Source: a virus
IMG/VR virus record: IMGVR_UViG_3300032334_000809
Location: 1-29,828 of that record
Direction: 5' to 3' (one strand)
DNA length: 29,828 bases
Under the pieces are notes generated by a model that was given only the letters and a program-made list of their open reading frames with translations, was not told where the DNA came from and did no database searches. Every line of letters begins with the position of its first letter. Positions within the stretch are counted from its first letter, which is position 1. Below, piece after piece: positions 15,541 to 23,040 of this stretch. Position numbers and translations under genes: made by a program.

Positions 15541-15659
15541 TTGTCTAATAGTCCTTCGTACAATGTCAATAATTTAAATGGAAGTTTCTGATATTCATTA
15601 ATGACCACTTTCGTAAATGGTGTAAATTCACCTTGTAATACGATACTAAATTTTAACAT
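15537..15659 (-). pseudogene. 40-codon remnant of a WavE-like glycosyltransferase
   Basis: A minus-strand ORF of 40 residues (begins MLKFSIVLQGEFTPFTKVV) between paralogue B and the epimerase. It overlaps the upstream gene by 14 bases and the downstream start by ATGA. The N-terminus 'FSIVLQGEFTPFTKVVINEY' followed by KLPF resembles the first strand-helix of WavE-like LPS glycosyltransferases (hydrophobic strand, QG-x-x, T, helix, LP). After that the similarity stops, so the gene seems to be truncated to its first 35 codons. The remaining frame may be kept because it couples translation to the epimerase. Chance resemblance cannot be excluded. Confidence 0.45.
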
Positions 15660-16593
15660 GATTCCGTTTAAAAAAATCGTCAAAGATACCTTCGTACTGC
15701 TCTAAAAATGTTTTAGCATTCCACATATCGTAATATTTTTCTACTGGAGTTATTCCACTATTAATAATATCTTTAATTTTTGTTTTATCTATGTTGATCT
15801 GATCTGATATAATGTGTCTGAAATATCCTGCGGTGTTTACGCCAATAGGCTTCTTTGCCGCTAATGCTTTATCTATACTACCACTCACGCCATCAAGATC
15901 ATAGTTATTATACATGTAAAGATTAATATCATTATTATTGAGCCATTTTACATTATCATATTCTGTCAGTCGCTCAACAGTAAAATTTAATTCTACATTA
16001 GGCTTTGCTAATGATCTCAATCTATTTAATCTATGTTCTATTCCATCTCTATTTACACCAACATATTCACCCACACTCCAGTGAATATTAAATACAACTG
16101 GTTCATCGAACTGATCGTTGACCAAATTTAGCATTGACTTTATGTTCTTACCATCATGTCCTATGCCGCTAGTTCCTATCTTCAGTACGCCGTTAGGTTT
16201 ATTATACACGATATCATCATAATATGCAATAGGTCTATAGCCAGAATGAAAGTTTTTAAGTCCATAATTCATTGACGGATCTACGGTAATGAATTCATCT
16301 ATGCCAGTAAAATCAATTAGTTCCGAATTTAATGTATGTCCGTGAATTAAGAATTGTGGCTTTAGAGTCTCTGCAAAAACTTTTGTCGTACACCACGGCA
16401 TAGTTACAGAGTGCCAATTATAGATGATTAAATCCATACCATGTGTCTTTGCTAAGAATTCAGGATAACTAGATGCAGTTACAAAATGAAATTTATACTT
16501 TTTACTATGTTTTAATATATCATATGCATTAATGCCCCAATAGTAAATGCCACATCCTTGTACTGGTCCACTAACTAATGCAATCTGTTTCAT
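15646..16593 (-). CDS. glycosyltransferase-like protein (paralogue B)
   Basis: A 315-residue protein. The N-terminal half has 'KQIALVSGPVQGCGIYYWG' and 'MDLIIYNWHSVTMPWC'. The C-terminal half has 'LKIGTSGIGHDGKNI', 'VVFNIHWSVGEYVG', 'NDINLYMYNNYDLDGVSG' and 'KALAAKKPIGV', then a KI-x-DII-x-SG-I-x-PVEKYY stretch. These line up in order with the genes at 13589 and 16590, giving a three-member tandem family of GT-B-like proteins with low mutual identity. Translation is coupled upstream by ATGA (16590-16593). Which sugar it moves is unknown. Confidence 0.68.
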   Translation of the reverse strand: MKQIALVSGPVQGCGIYYWGINAYDILKHSKKYKFHFVTASSYPEFLAKTHGMDLIIYNWHSVTMPWCTTKVFAETLKPQFLIHGHTLNSELIDFTGIDEFITVDPSMNYGLKNFHSGYRPIAYYDDIVYNKPNGVLKIGTSGIGHDGKNIKSMLNLVNDQFDEPVVFNIHWSVGEYVGVNRDGIEHRLNRLRSLAKPNVELNFTVERLTEYDNVKWLNNNDINLYMYNNYDLDGVSGSIDKALAAKKPIGVNTAGYFRHIISDQINIDKTKIKDIINSGITPVEKYYDMWNAKTFLEQYEGIFDDFFKRNHVKI

Positions 16594-17561
16594 TTATTTT
16601 CTCCGCTAAAATGTATTTCTTTAAATCTATTAACGCAAGATTCACTACTCCATGCTTCTCTCATTTTAGCAATTCCATCTTGACTTTTTAATATAGAATC
16701 TTTAAATGACCATTCTGGAAATGGGCGAATGTAGTCATATAGGTGTCTAAATGTATAATTATTAAAAACAGCAATTGGTGCACCAGATGATATAGATTGA
16801 TCTGCTGTAGCCGCCAAACCAGCCATTTGACGATCATACATAAAACAATTCAAATCATTACTAGAACACCAGCGTACTAGGTCACTATTGGACATATAGT
16901 CTCTAGTAATTTGTAATTCAATTCCTGGACGTACATTATTCTCACAACTTTCTTTAATTCGAAAGAACATATCTTCTGGGCAATAATTTGCTATAGGTAT
17001 ATTGATTCTTACTAAAGCCCGTTCAAATTCAACACCTACTCTATGCACTATAAAATCAAAATTTTTATTTTGTGTTGCATATCCAAAACTACCTATAACA
17101 GGTACTTCAGGAACTTCTAGCACCTTTTTAATTGGTAGAATATTGACAATAGGCCGCGGAAAAGAATGTAGTGAGGAATCATTAGATTTAAATGTTGGAT
17201 CAATAACTAGATAGTCATCAAATCCAATTTTTGACATTCTAAAATTTTGTGGAAATGCATTATTTGGATCCACTTCTAGAACTATAGCATATTTTCTACC
17301 CGATAAGTTAGATAGCTTTTTTGCATCAACCGATTCCATATCACGCATTGCAGATGGATGATAATTGAAAATATAAAAGTCATACAGTTCTGAAAATCCA
17401 TCTGCAACTATACGACCATTGTGTAAATCATCAAGAGATAGTTTGTCAATTTCTATGTAATCTAAGTTCCATTCATTAGATTGAAGTGATTCATTAATTA
17501 ATAGTCCACTACTGTATATACTGCACTGTGCTTTTCTTGTGTTTATAAAAATGCCATTCAT
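16590..17561 (-). CDS. glycosyltransferase-like protein (paralogue C)
   Basis: A 323-residue protein of the same family as its neighbours at 15646 and 13589. Shared landmarks are 'YDFYIFNYHPSAMRDM' in the N-terminal half, 'VPVIGSFGYATQNKNFDF', 'LVRINIPIANYCPEDMF' and 'NDLNCFMYDRQMAGLAATAD' in the C-terminal half, followed by the 'SSGAPIAVF' strand-loop. The last 50 residues keep the helix that in the paralogues ends in a tyrosine-rich patch. It is the most divergent of the three. The start overlaps the stop of the GT9-like gene by ATGA. Substrate and acceptor unknown. Confidence 0.65.
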   Translation of the reverse strand: MNGIFINTRKAQCSIYSSGLLINESLQSNEWNLDYIEIDKLSLDDLHNGRIVADGFSELYDFYIFNYHPSAMRDMESVDAKKLSNLSGRKYAIVLEVDPNNAFPQNFRMSKIGFDDYLVIDPTFKSNDSSLHSFPRPIVNILPIKKVLEVPEVPVIGSFGYATQNKNFDFIVHRVGVEFERALVRINIPIANYCPEDMFFRIKESCENNVRPGIELQITRDYMSNSDLVRWCSSNDLNCFMYDRQMAGLAATADQSISSGAPIAVFNNYTFRHLYDYIRPFPEWSFKDSILKSQDGIAKMREAWSSESCVNRFKEIHFSGENK

Positions 17562-18469
17562 AATTGTTTTGTATGTTTTCTATCAGAAGAATATGTTGGT
17601 GTCAGAATTAAATCTGTTATGATTTTAATTGCAACGTTATCATCTATTGTATCACTAAAATATGAGTTTGTCAAATAGTCACCCTCACCCATTAAGCAAT
17701 CACGCATCTTATGCGAAAAGCACATGAATGTTTTTTGATAGTTATTCATGTTTTCTTTGATATGTGCGTAAGTGAATGGTCCACTATTCTTTCCAATAAT
17801 CAATTTAGCGAACATACTTAGATAAGCAATCTGATTTAAATTTCCTGTAGAAGCATTAAATAAATCATCAGTATATGTTACGTTTGGTAACTTAACATCA
17901 ACTTTATGTGTAATGAGAAATTGTTTTTCTGGAAATCTTTTAGCAAGTTCAAAAATAATATTTCGCATAATGCCCATGCTACTCTGTTCGCTTTGTTGAA
18001 AACCGTTACAAACTAAAATAATTTCTTTAGTATCAACTCTAGACAAATAGTTATCTGCTTCTGTAAGATCGAACTTTTGAAAATCGATAGAAGGATGATA
18101 GTATGAATAATCGCCCTTCATTTCTAGATTCAATGCTTGATAAAATTCTTTCCACATGTCATGCAAACAATGAAAATTTGCATGATCTCTTTCTCTTAGA
18201 TACTTACCAATCCAGCAACCAACCCAAGTATTGATGTAAAGAATATCATCTACTTGTGCTATTGGAATAAGTGTATCGATAGGATGAATTGAACTTAAAG
18301 GAACATGCTCACAATTTAAATCAGAAATAATGTTTGGATGTTTATCATGTGCATATTTGAAAGTGATTCCGTTAGGATATCTTGAAATGATATCCCTAAC
18401 GTATTCTTTATTGATAAAGCAGTCACCGTTTCTCCAACGATTGAAGAATGTTATGTTGGTGATGTTCAT
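17558..18469 (-). CDS. GT9-like (heptosyltransferase-type) glycosyltransferase
   Basis: A 303-residue GT-B-type protein. It lacks a signal peptide. The second half begins with 'KEIILVCNGFQQSEQSSMG' (148-166), then 'IFELAKRFPEKQFLITHK', 'NLNQIAYLSMFAKLIIGKNSGP' in pieces, with IIGKNSGP at 224-231. The IIG-x-x-SGP segment with a preceding A-x-L-x-x-x helix is the NDP-heptose-binding pattern of the GT9 (ADP-heptose:LPS heptosyltransferase) group and of related nucleoside-sugar enzymes. It sits in the glycan cassette between the C-methyltransferase-like gene and the three paralogous transferases, with ATGA overlaps on both sides. Donor unknown. A non-enzymatic GT9-fold protein is possible. Confidence 0.6.
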   Translation of the reverse strand: MNITNITFFNRWRNGDCFINKEYVRDIISRYPNGITFKYAHDKHPNIISDLNCEHVPLSSIHPIDTLIPIAQVDDILYINTWVGCWIGKYLRERDHANFHCLHDMWKEFYQALNLEMKGDYSYYHPSIDFQKFDLTEADNYLSRVDTKEIILVCNGFQQSEQSSMGIMRNIIFELAKRFPEKQFLITHKVDVKLPNVTYTDDLFNASTGNLNQIAYLSMFAKLIIGKNSGPFTYAHIKENMNNYQKTFMCFSHKMRDCLMGEGDYLTNSYFSDTIDDNVAIKIITDLILTPTYSSDRKHTKQL

Positions 18470-19695
18470 CTGGAGATAATTTCAAAAAATGGACAAGGAA
18501 CAATAAACGCACCGCCATCATCTAGAAATGCTTTCTCTCTTACTTGAAACTCGCTAATAAAATGCCAGGGAAGAACCAAAGCATAGTCTGGCTTTGCTTT
18601 TCTCATTTCATCTTCGCTAATGATGGGAATGTTTGAACCAATTGTCTTGTAACCAAACTTGTATGGACTACGCTCTGCAATTGCTGTAACATGCGTATGA
18701 TCAATACCAAAGTATTGTAGCAATGTATTGCCTTTGGTGCTTGCTCCGTAACCATACACGCTCTTACCTTTGCTCTTTGCATTGTCAATGAATTCAAGAA
18801 CATCAACTTTCAAATCGTCAAGTCGGTGCTTGAATGAATTCCAAATAATCGGACTTGAAATGTCGACCACATTGTTTTCATAGTTAAGAATTGATTCTAC
18901 ACGATAGTCACAAACATCACGCAAAGGTGATGATCCGAAACTTGTAATTGATGCAGTTTCTTTTTGGAAATAGATTCTAAAACTTCCACCATTAGTGTCA
19001 TTCAAACTACAATCAACAATATGGAATCCATGCTGAGAGAACAACTTGTTAATACTCTTCAGATCATAGTAGTAAACATGCTCATGACAAATATTATCAA
19101 ATGCTAGTTGATTAATCATCAAAGGAGTATAACTCATTTGAAGAACTGCAACTCCATCGTCATCAAGAACATCATACATGTCTTTTACAAATGGATGTGG
19201 ATCATCTAGGTCATAAAACATTGCAATACAAGTAATGACTTTTGCTTTCTTACCAGCAAATTTAGTTCTTTCCCATGCAGATTTACTAAAGTAATCTTGC
19301 ACAACTGTAGCAACTTTGCTACTCTCTGCATAGAATGAATCGTCGCATGGATCAATACCGACTTTGTTTAGATTGTCTGGAACTGCTTTCAATAGCGTTC
19401 CATCATTACATGCAATGTCAAGCCAAATGTCATCATCTTTTAGTTTAACGCGGGATGTAATTTCTTTCACGATACCTTGCAATTCAAGTGTCATGCTTGT
19501 ATTGATTGCGCTGCGATACCAATACTTGCCCCACATGGTAGATGGTGGAGCAATATCTTTTGGATCCAAACGTGGTGCGCCCAATTCTTCATCAAGATAT
19601 AAATCGAGACTATATTTTTGACGACCCTGCATTTCGCTATCGTCTTTGATGAAATCACTTACATAATGATTTCCAAGTTCAAGCAGTTTTTTCAT
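18466..19695 (-). CDS. NDP-sugar C-methyltransferase-like protein
   Basis: A 409-residue protein of the TylCIII/NovU type (class I SAM domain followed by a Rossmann-like C-terminal domain). The ATG at 19695 is preferred: GGAG lies six bases upstream, and the next upstream ATG (19725) overlaps the DUF6165 gene more deeply. The SAM loop is DIACNDGT (93-100). The family's catalytic-region motif CHEHVYYY is at 203-210, and the C-terminal signature GYGASTKGNT at 315-324. The usual N-terminal zinc-binding region with several cysteines is absent: 'LGNHYVSDFI' fits that family's start, but no CxxC is seen. These enzymes methylate 4-keto-6-deoxy sugars, so the product of the Gmd encoded upstream is a plausible substrate. 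Confidence 0.78.
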   Translation of the reverse strand: MKKLLELGNHYVSDFIKDDSEMQGRQKYSLDLYLDEELGAPRLDPKDIAPPSTMWGKYWYRSAINTSMTLELQGIVKEITSRVKLKDDDIWLDIACNDGTLLKAVPDNLNKVGIDPCDDSFYAESSKVATVVQDYFSKSAWERTKFAGKKAKVITCIAMFYDLDDPHPFVKDMYDVLDDDGVAVLQMSYTPLMINQLAFDNICHEHVYYYDLKSINKLFSQHGFHIVDCSLNDTNGGSFRIYFQKETASITSFGSSPLRDVCDYRVESILNYENNVVDISSPIIWNSFKHRLDDLKVDVLEFIDNAKSKGKSVYGYGASTKGNTLLQYFGIDHTHVTAIAERSPYKFGYKTIGSNIPIISEDEMRKAKPDYALVLPWHFISEFQVREKAFLDDGGAFIVPCPFFEIISR

Positions 19696-20173
19696 TAGTT
19701 TCTCCATGGTAAGACTTTTCTTCAATCAATTCAGAATTGCAAAGTAAATTAATTTCTTTCTTAATTCTTGCACGTTCATCATTAGTTTTAGGAATCAATT
19801 TAGCAACATTGATAAAATGTTCTCCATAAGATTGTGCAGCAATTAGATCACGAATATCATCCTCAAGATTCCAGATTTTGTAATTTACAACGAATAGTTC
19901 ATTGAAAAGTTTATTAACAACATCTTTCGTTTGCTTATATGTATCTAGCGAAATTAAAAGACGATGTTCTTTCTCAATATTGTTTAGCTTTGCTTCATCT
20001 TTGATTTCAAGCATTTTGATTTGAAGAATTGTAATTCGATCAAATAGATCACCGACACTTCCTGGAATATATACAGCTCCTAGTGATGGAGATTTGATTA
20101 GAGTTTTTTCCAACGAACCAAATTCTCTTTTGTAAACTGTTTTACCTTTATCAGGACTTTCATAGATTTGCAT
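19679..20173 (-). CDS. DUF6165 family protein
   Basis: A 164-residue protein between Gmd and the methyltransferase-like gene. The ATG at 20173 is chosen because it follows GGAG at ten bases; an upstream ATG in the Gmd gene would lie in overlapping sequence. The pattern '[19 protein letters not shown]', a long helix '[14 protein letters not shown]', then '[20 protein letters not shown]' and '[24 protein letters not shown]' is that of DUF6165, a family seen next to sugar-biosynthesis genes. No catalytic residues are known. It ends 17 bases into the next gene. Its function in glycan synthesis is guessed from company only. Confidence 0.72.
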   Translation of the reverse strand: MQIYESPDKGKTVYKREFGSLEKTLIKSPSLGAVYIPGSVGDLFDRITILQIKMLEIKDEAKLNNIEKEHRLLISLDTYKQTKDVVNKLFNELFVVNYKIWNLEDDIRDLIAAQSYGEHFINVAKLIPKTNDERARIKKEINLLCNSELIEEKSYHGETNEKTA

Positions 20174-21191
20174 TTTTCTGTTTCTCCATTTCACTTTCAC
20201 ACATTTCGAATACCAAGTCTTTGAACGTGTACTCTGGCTTCCAGTTTAGCACTTTCTTAGCTTTACTGCAATCTCCGAAAATCGTTGGCACTTCTGCTGG
20301 ACGATAGAAATCTTTATTGACTTCAATAATTTTCTCGCCAGTCGAGGTGTTGATACCAACTTCACTTAATCCTTCACCGCGCCATTCAATTTTGAATCCA
20401 AGATACTCTGCAACATCTTCGCAAAAATCGCGAACTGAATGCTCTTCGTCGCTGGAGATAACATAATCATCTGGCGTGTCTTGTTGTAGCATTGCCCACA
20501 TTGCGCGGACATAATCTTTAGCATGGCCCCAATCGCGGCGAGCATTTAGATTTCCTAATTGTAGGATTGGCTGTAATCCAAGATGGGTACGAATCATTCC
20601 TTGAACGATTTTGCGAGTAACAAACTCTGGTCCACGTCGTGGACTTTCATGATTGAATAGAATGCCATTACATGCGAAGAGATTAAAACTTTCGCGATAG
20701 TTTACTACGATCCAGTAGCCGTAGAGTTTAGCTACAGCATATGGTGATCGTGGATAAAATGTAGTAGCTTCTGTTTGTGGAGTCTCTTTTACTTTGCCAT
20801 ACAATTCACTTGTTGATGCTTGATAAAACTTTACTTGCTTTTCTTTCGCGAGTGTCTTAACAGCTTCAAGTAATTTCAAAACACCGATTGCATTTACATC
20901 ACCAGTGTATGTTGGACAATCATAGCTTACGCTAACGTGACTTTGTGCACCAAGATTATAAACCTCATCTGGTTTTACTTTGACAATGATGGATTCTAGA
21001 TTTGCAGAATCAGTCAAATCGCCATAATGAAATTTGATTTTATGCTTGATGGATTCAATATTACTAGTATTAATACCAGTGCTAGAACGCCTAACAATTC
21101 CGTGAACTTCGTATCCTTTATCAAGTAGAAGTTCTGCGAGATAGCTTCCGTCTTGACCAGTAATACCAGTAATTAATGCAACTTTACTCAT
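20160..21191 (-). CDS. gmd: GDP-mannose 4,6-dehydratase
   Basis: A 343-residue enzyme of the extended short-chain dehydrogenase family, converting GDP-D-mannose to GDP-4-keto-6-deoxy-D-mannose. Visible are the NADP loop [10 protein letters not shown] (9-18), VRRSS near 33, '[12 protein letters not shown]' (79-90), the Thr-Ser-Glu catalytic part (127-129), Tyr151-x-x-x-Lys155, and 'FNHESPRRG' (180-188), which are diagnostic for Gmd. '[15 protein letters not shown]' follows and the C-terminus (YRPAEVP, then [15 protein letters not shown]) is complete. Length is normal for the family. No Fcl or Rmd reductase gene follows in this window. First gene of the cassette, 28 bases downstream of a sigma70-like -10 box. 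Confidence 0.97.
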   Translation of the reverse strand: MSKVALITGITGQDGSYLAELLLDKGYEVHGIVRRSSTGINTSNIESIKHKIKFHYGDLTDSANLESIIVKVKPDEVYNLGAQSHVSVSYDCPTYTGDVNAIGVLKLLEAVKTLAKEKQVKFYQASTSELYGKVKETPQTEATTFYPRSPYAVAKLYGYWIVVNYRESFNLFACNGILFNHESPRRGPEFVTRKIVQGMIRTHLGLQPILQLGNLNARRDWGHAKDYVRAMWAMLQQDTPDDYVISSDEEHSVRDFCEDVAEYLGFKIEWRGEGLSEVGINTSTGEKIIEVNKDFYRPAEVPTIFGDCSKAKKVLNWKPEYTFKDLVFEMCESEMEKQKNANL

Positions 21192-21218
21192 AATTTTTCA
21201 CCTCTAAAGAAAAACATT

Positions 21219-21247
21219 ATTCTAACATACAACTATATATCTAGCAA
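21219..21247 (-). promoter_or_regulatory. sigma70-like promoter of the glycan cassette
   Basis: Minus-strand -35 TTGCTA (21242-21247), 17-base spacer, -10 TAGAAT (21219-21224), upstream of gmd with AGAGG ahead of its ATG. Host-type elements suggest early or middle expression. Confidence 0.55.
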
Positions 21248-21259
21248 ATTTTCTCAAAT

Positions 21260-21267
21260 AATAAATA
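21260..21267 (+). promoter_or_regulatory. late promoter-like motif before lysis genes
   Basis: AATAAATA on the plus strand, seven of eight bases of TATAAATA, followed by AAAAAGGAG and the start of the first small membrane gene at 21284. It would leave a leader of about ten bases. Confidence 0.4.
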
Positions 21268-21283
21268 ATAAAAAGGAGAAAAT

Positions 21284-21568
21284 ATGGAATTTACCAGCAT
21301 TACTACTATCGTCGCTGATGTTGGATTTCCAATTGCTGCAGCTATCGCTGCTGGTTATTTTGTATTGCTCTGTCTCAAATTCATTTTATCTGGAGTCACC
21401 TCTTCTATCAAGTCATTAGAGGAGATTACGAAAAGTTTGGATAAACGGATCGACATAATGAATTCCGAAGTAGAAAGAATTGACATTAAGATATCTCATG
21501 CTTTAGGATTACAACCCAACTTTGGTAGAATTGCGAGGGCCCATAATAATGACCTTAGAAAAGACTAA
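21284..21568 (+). CDS. small membrane/coiled-coil protein (lysis module, 1 of 3)
   Basis: A 94-residue protein. One membrane helix at about 13-36 (DVGFPIAAAIAAGYFVLLCL), then a helical charged segment (about 42-72) that would form a coiled coil: 'SLEEITKSLDKRIDIMNSEVERID' is split by regular hydrophobic positions. Strong Shine-Dalgarno AAGGAG before ATG. It is the first of three similar small genes and faces the endolysin gene at 22216. Similarity to the third gene (both carry GFPI-AA--GYFV then a heptad segment ending in -LGLQ or -LQLRG) implies duplication. Roles as holin, anti-holin or spanin-like component are possible, none proven. Confidence 0.7.
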   Translation: MEFTSITTIVADVGFPIAAAIAAGYFVLLCLKFILSGVTSSIKSLEEITKSLDKRIDIMNSEVERIDIKISHALGLQPNFGRIARAHNNDLRKD

Positions 21569-21587
21569 CTCAAAAGAGGAATCTCAA

Positions 21588-21935
21588 ATGTCTGTAGAAA
21601 AATTAGAAGAAGCACACGCAAAGGGACAGTTAATCGAGAAATTAACTTTTGCTTTATTACCACTACTATTTTCATGCGTCGTTTACTTAATGTCTGCACT
21701 TCAAAACTTGTCGCACGATGTTACCATTCTTAATGGAAAAATATCTCTTGTTGTCACATCAGATAATAAGCAAGCAAACAACTCTGGTGCTGAATTAGCC
21801 CGAGAGAAATTAAGACAAGACTTAGAAAAAGAAATTCAACGTAATAGAGATATGATTGCAGAGAATAGAATGCATATCGCAATTCTAGAAGAAAAACTTT
21901 CTATGACAAAAAGAATTCAACCGACTAAAGAATAA
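21588..21935 (+). CDS. small membrane/coiled-coil protein (lysis module, 2 of 3)
   Basis: A 115-residue protein. The start is ATG 21588 with AGAGGA seven bases upstream. An upstream in-frame start would overlap the preceding gene and lacks such a site. One membrane segment at about 18-38 (KLTFALLPLLFSCVVYLMSAL) is followed by Ser/Asn linker and a long charged helix (about 66-105) with heptad leucines and isoleucines. It lies between two related proteins of the same design but shares no clear sequence with them. Co-transcription is likely: TAATG overlap with the next gene. A holin or regulator of lysis timing is one reading. Confidence 0.65.
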   Translation: MSVEKLEEAHAKGQLIEKLTFALLPLLFSCVVYLMSALQNLSHDVTILNGKISLVVTSDNKQANNSGAELAREKLRQDLEKEIQRNRDMIAENRMHIAILEEKLSMTKRIQPTKE

Positions 21936-22225
21936 TGCACATCGTTGAACTAATTAACAAATACGGCTTTCCAATTATTGCTGCATTTGGTCTTGGATAC
22001 TTTGTTCACTATACATGGATTTGGGTGACGCTAGAAGTCAAACCAGTAGTTACTAGTGCAAACAAATCTCTAATCAATCTTATTGATAGAATTAGAACTT
22101 TAGATAATGATTTAATTCGACTCAACGAAAAAGTTGATACAGTTCTTCAGCTTCGTGGTAAGACAATTGAAATTGAAAGAATAGAAGCCGATAAACAAAT
22201 CAACAATAAAAATCATCAAGCATAG
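21935..22225 (+). CDS. small membrane/coiled-coil protein (lysis module, 3 of 3)
   Basis: A 96-residue protein with a membrane segment at about 10-32 (YGFPIIAAFGLGYFVHYTWIW) and a heptad-like helix (about 38-75, 'NLIDRIRTLDNDLIRLNEKVD' in its centre), ending in a polar tail. Clearly related in layout to the protein at 21284. Similar small proteins occur in T4-like marine phages without known function. TAATG couples it to the upstream gene. Its 3' end overlaps the endolysin gene on the other strand by ten bases, so the lysis genes are convergent. Confidence 0.7.
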   Translation: MHIVELINKYGFPIIAAFGLGYFVHYTWIWVTLEVKPVVTSANKSLINLIDRIRTLDNDLIRLNEKVDTVLQLRGKTIEIERIEADKQINNKNHQA

Positions 22226-22707
22226 AAAATGTGTTTGCCTATTTTGGCAATCACTTTCTTATTCCATCTAGGATTTACATAATTAGCATGATAATAAAGA
22301 GCATTGTCTAGCTTCTTTATTCTATGCCCACCAACAAGAATTCTATACGCAGCTTCTTTAGATGCGATAAATTCTTGCGAATCATATCTCATAAGCCGAT
22401 TCTTCTTTTCACACACCCAAGAAAATTGGCATGTCTTTTTAACTTTTTGATAGACGGTTTTGCAAACTGTATTACCAAACTTACCAGATTTAACTCTATT
22501 AAGAGTCACTTGTGCGACTGCAAGTTTACCCTCAAAGGATTCTGTTGCTGCTTCGTAATATATGTTTTGTGCTAAACAATTGATTTGTTGTTCTGTACTA
22601 GGAGTTATCAACTGATATTTGCTCTCTACAATTCCACTATCTACGGATAATATTAAACCAAAAAATAAAAAAGATCCTAGTAAGACTTTTATAGTCTTTA
22701 GTATCAT
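22216..22707 (-). CDS. SleB-type cell-wall hydrolase (endolysin)
   Basis: A 163-residue enzyme of the Hydrolase_2/SleB group. The N-terminus (MILKTIKVLLGSFLFFGLIL) is a signal peptide or signal-anchor, so export through Sec and activation in the periplasm are likely. Family marks: 'CLAQNIYYEAATESFEGKLA' (44-63), with Glu52 as the expected catalytic acid, 'AVAQVTLNRVKSGKFGNTVC', 'CQFSWVC' and 'ALYYHANYVNPRWNKK', then IGKHIFY. The reaction is cleavage of peptidoglycan glycan strands. It is read from GAGGGA before the ATG, opposite the three-gene membrane module. Confidence 0.88.
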   Translation of the reverse strand: MILKTIKVLLGSFLFFGLILSVDSGIVESKYQLITPSTEQQINCLAQNIYYEAATESFEGKLAVAQVTLNRVKSGKFGNTVCKTVYQKVKKTCQFSWVCEKKNRLMRYDSQEFIASKEAAYRILVGGHRIKKLDNALYYHANYVNPRWNKKVIAKIGKHIFYA

Positions 22708-22724
22708 CTACTTCCCTCTTAAAT

Positions 22725-22747
22725 GATGGGGGAATTTAACCCCCATC
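22725..22747. other. stable inverted repeat upstream of endolysin
   Basis: GATGGGGG (22725-22732), loop AATTTAA, CCCCCATC (22740-22747): eight perfect pairs. It follows the secreted-protein/tmRNA region on the minus strand. No T-run, so a terminator or RNA-processing signal are equally possible. Confidence 0.45.
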
Positions 22748-22752
22748 TCTAT

Positions 22753-22800
22753 TTAGAATCCTACGCGAACTCCAAAAATAGATGGTTTTATTGGGACCAT
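22753..22800 (-). other. short ORF with outer-membrane-protein-like C-terminus
   Basis: MVPIKPSIFGVRVGF then stop. The last residues look like the C-terminal beta-strand of a porin, ending in Phe. It may be the tail of a lost outer-membrane gene or chance. No Shine-Dalgarno seen. Confidence 0.25.
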
Positions 22801-22818
22801 CAACCCATGAGCTAATTA

Positions 22819-22992
22819 TTACTTCTTAGCTTCTACTTTCTTCTCTTCTTTTTTAGCTTCTGCTTTAGCTGGTGCTGCTGCAGTTGCTGCTGGTGCGGTT
22901 ACAGCGGGTGCTGCAACTGGAGCCTTTTGAGCCTCTGTTGCAAAAGAAGAAATAGCAAACAAACCGACAAATAGACTAATTAATGTTTTCAT
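22819..22992 (-). CDS. small secreted Ala/Lys-rich protein
   Basis: A 57-residue protein with a signal peptide (MKTLISLFVGLFAISSFA, cleaved near residue 18) followed by a low-complexity Ala/Pro/Val stretch and a Lys/Glu tail. AGAGGT precedes the ATG. Proteins of this form (Ala/Pro, then KAEAKKEEKK-like end) are frequent in Burkholderiales and Methylophilales genomes, which hints at acquisition from a betaproteobacterial host. It is transcribed in line with the tmRNA gene and the endolysin. It is shorter than most gene callers accept. Function unknown, periplasmic location expected. Confidence 0.7.
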   Translation of the reverse strand: MKTLISLFVGLFAISSFATEAQKAPVAAPAVTAPAATAAAPAKAEAKKEEKKVEAKK

Positions 22993-23040
22993 GAATAATA
23001 CCTCTAAGTTAAAAAATAAAAATAAAGAAATTTATCAGTT

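Noticed and set aside
22233-22248. TTGCC-TATTTT-GGCAA hairpin as a plus-strand terminator for the lysis module.
   Set aside because: Five pairs with no good T-run and inside the endolysin gene; too weak.
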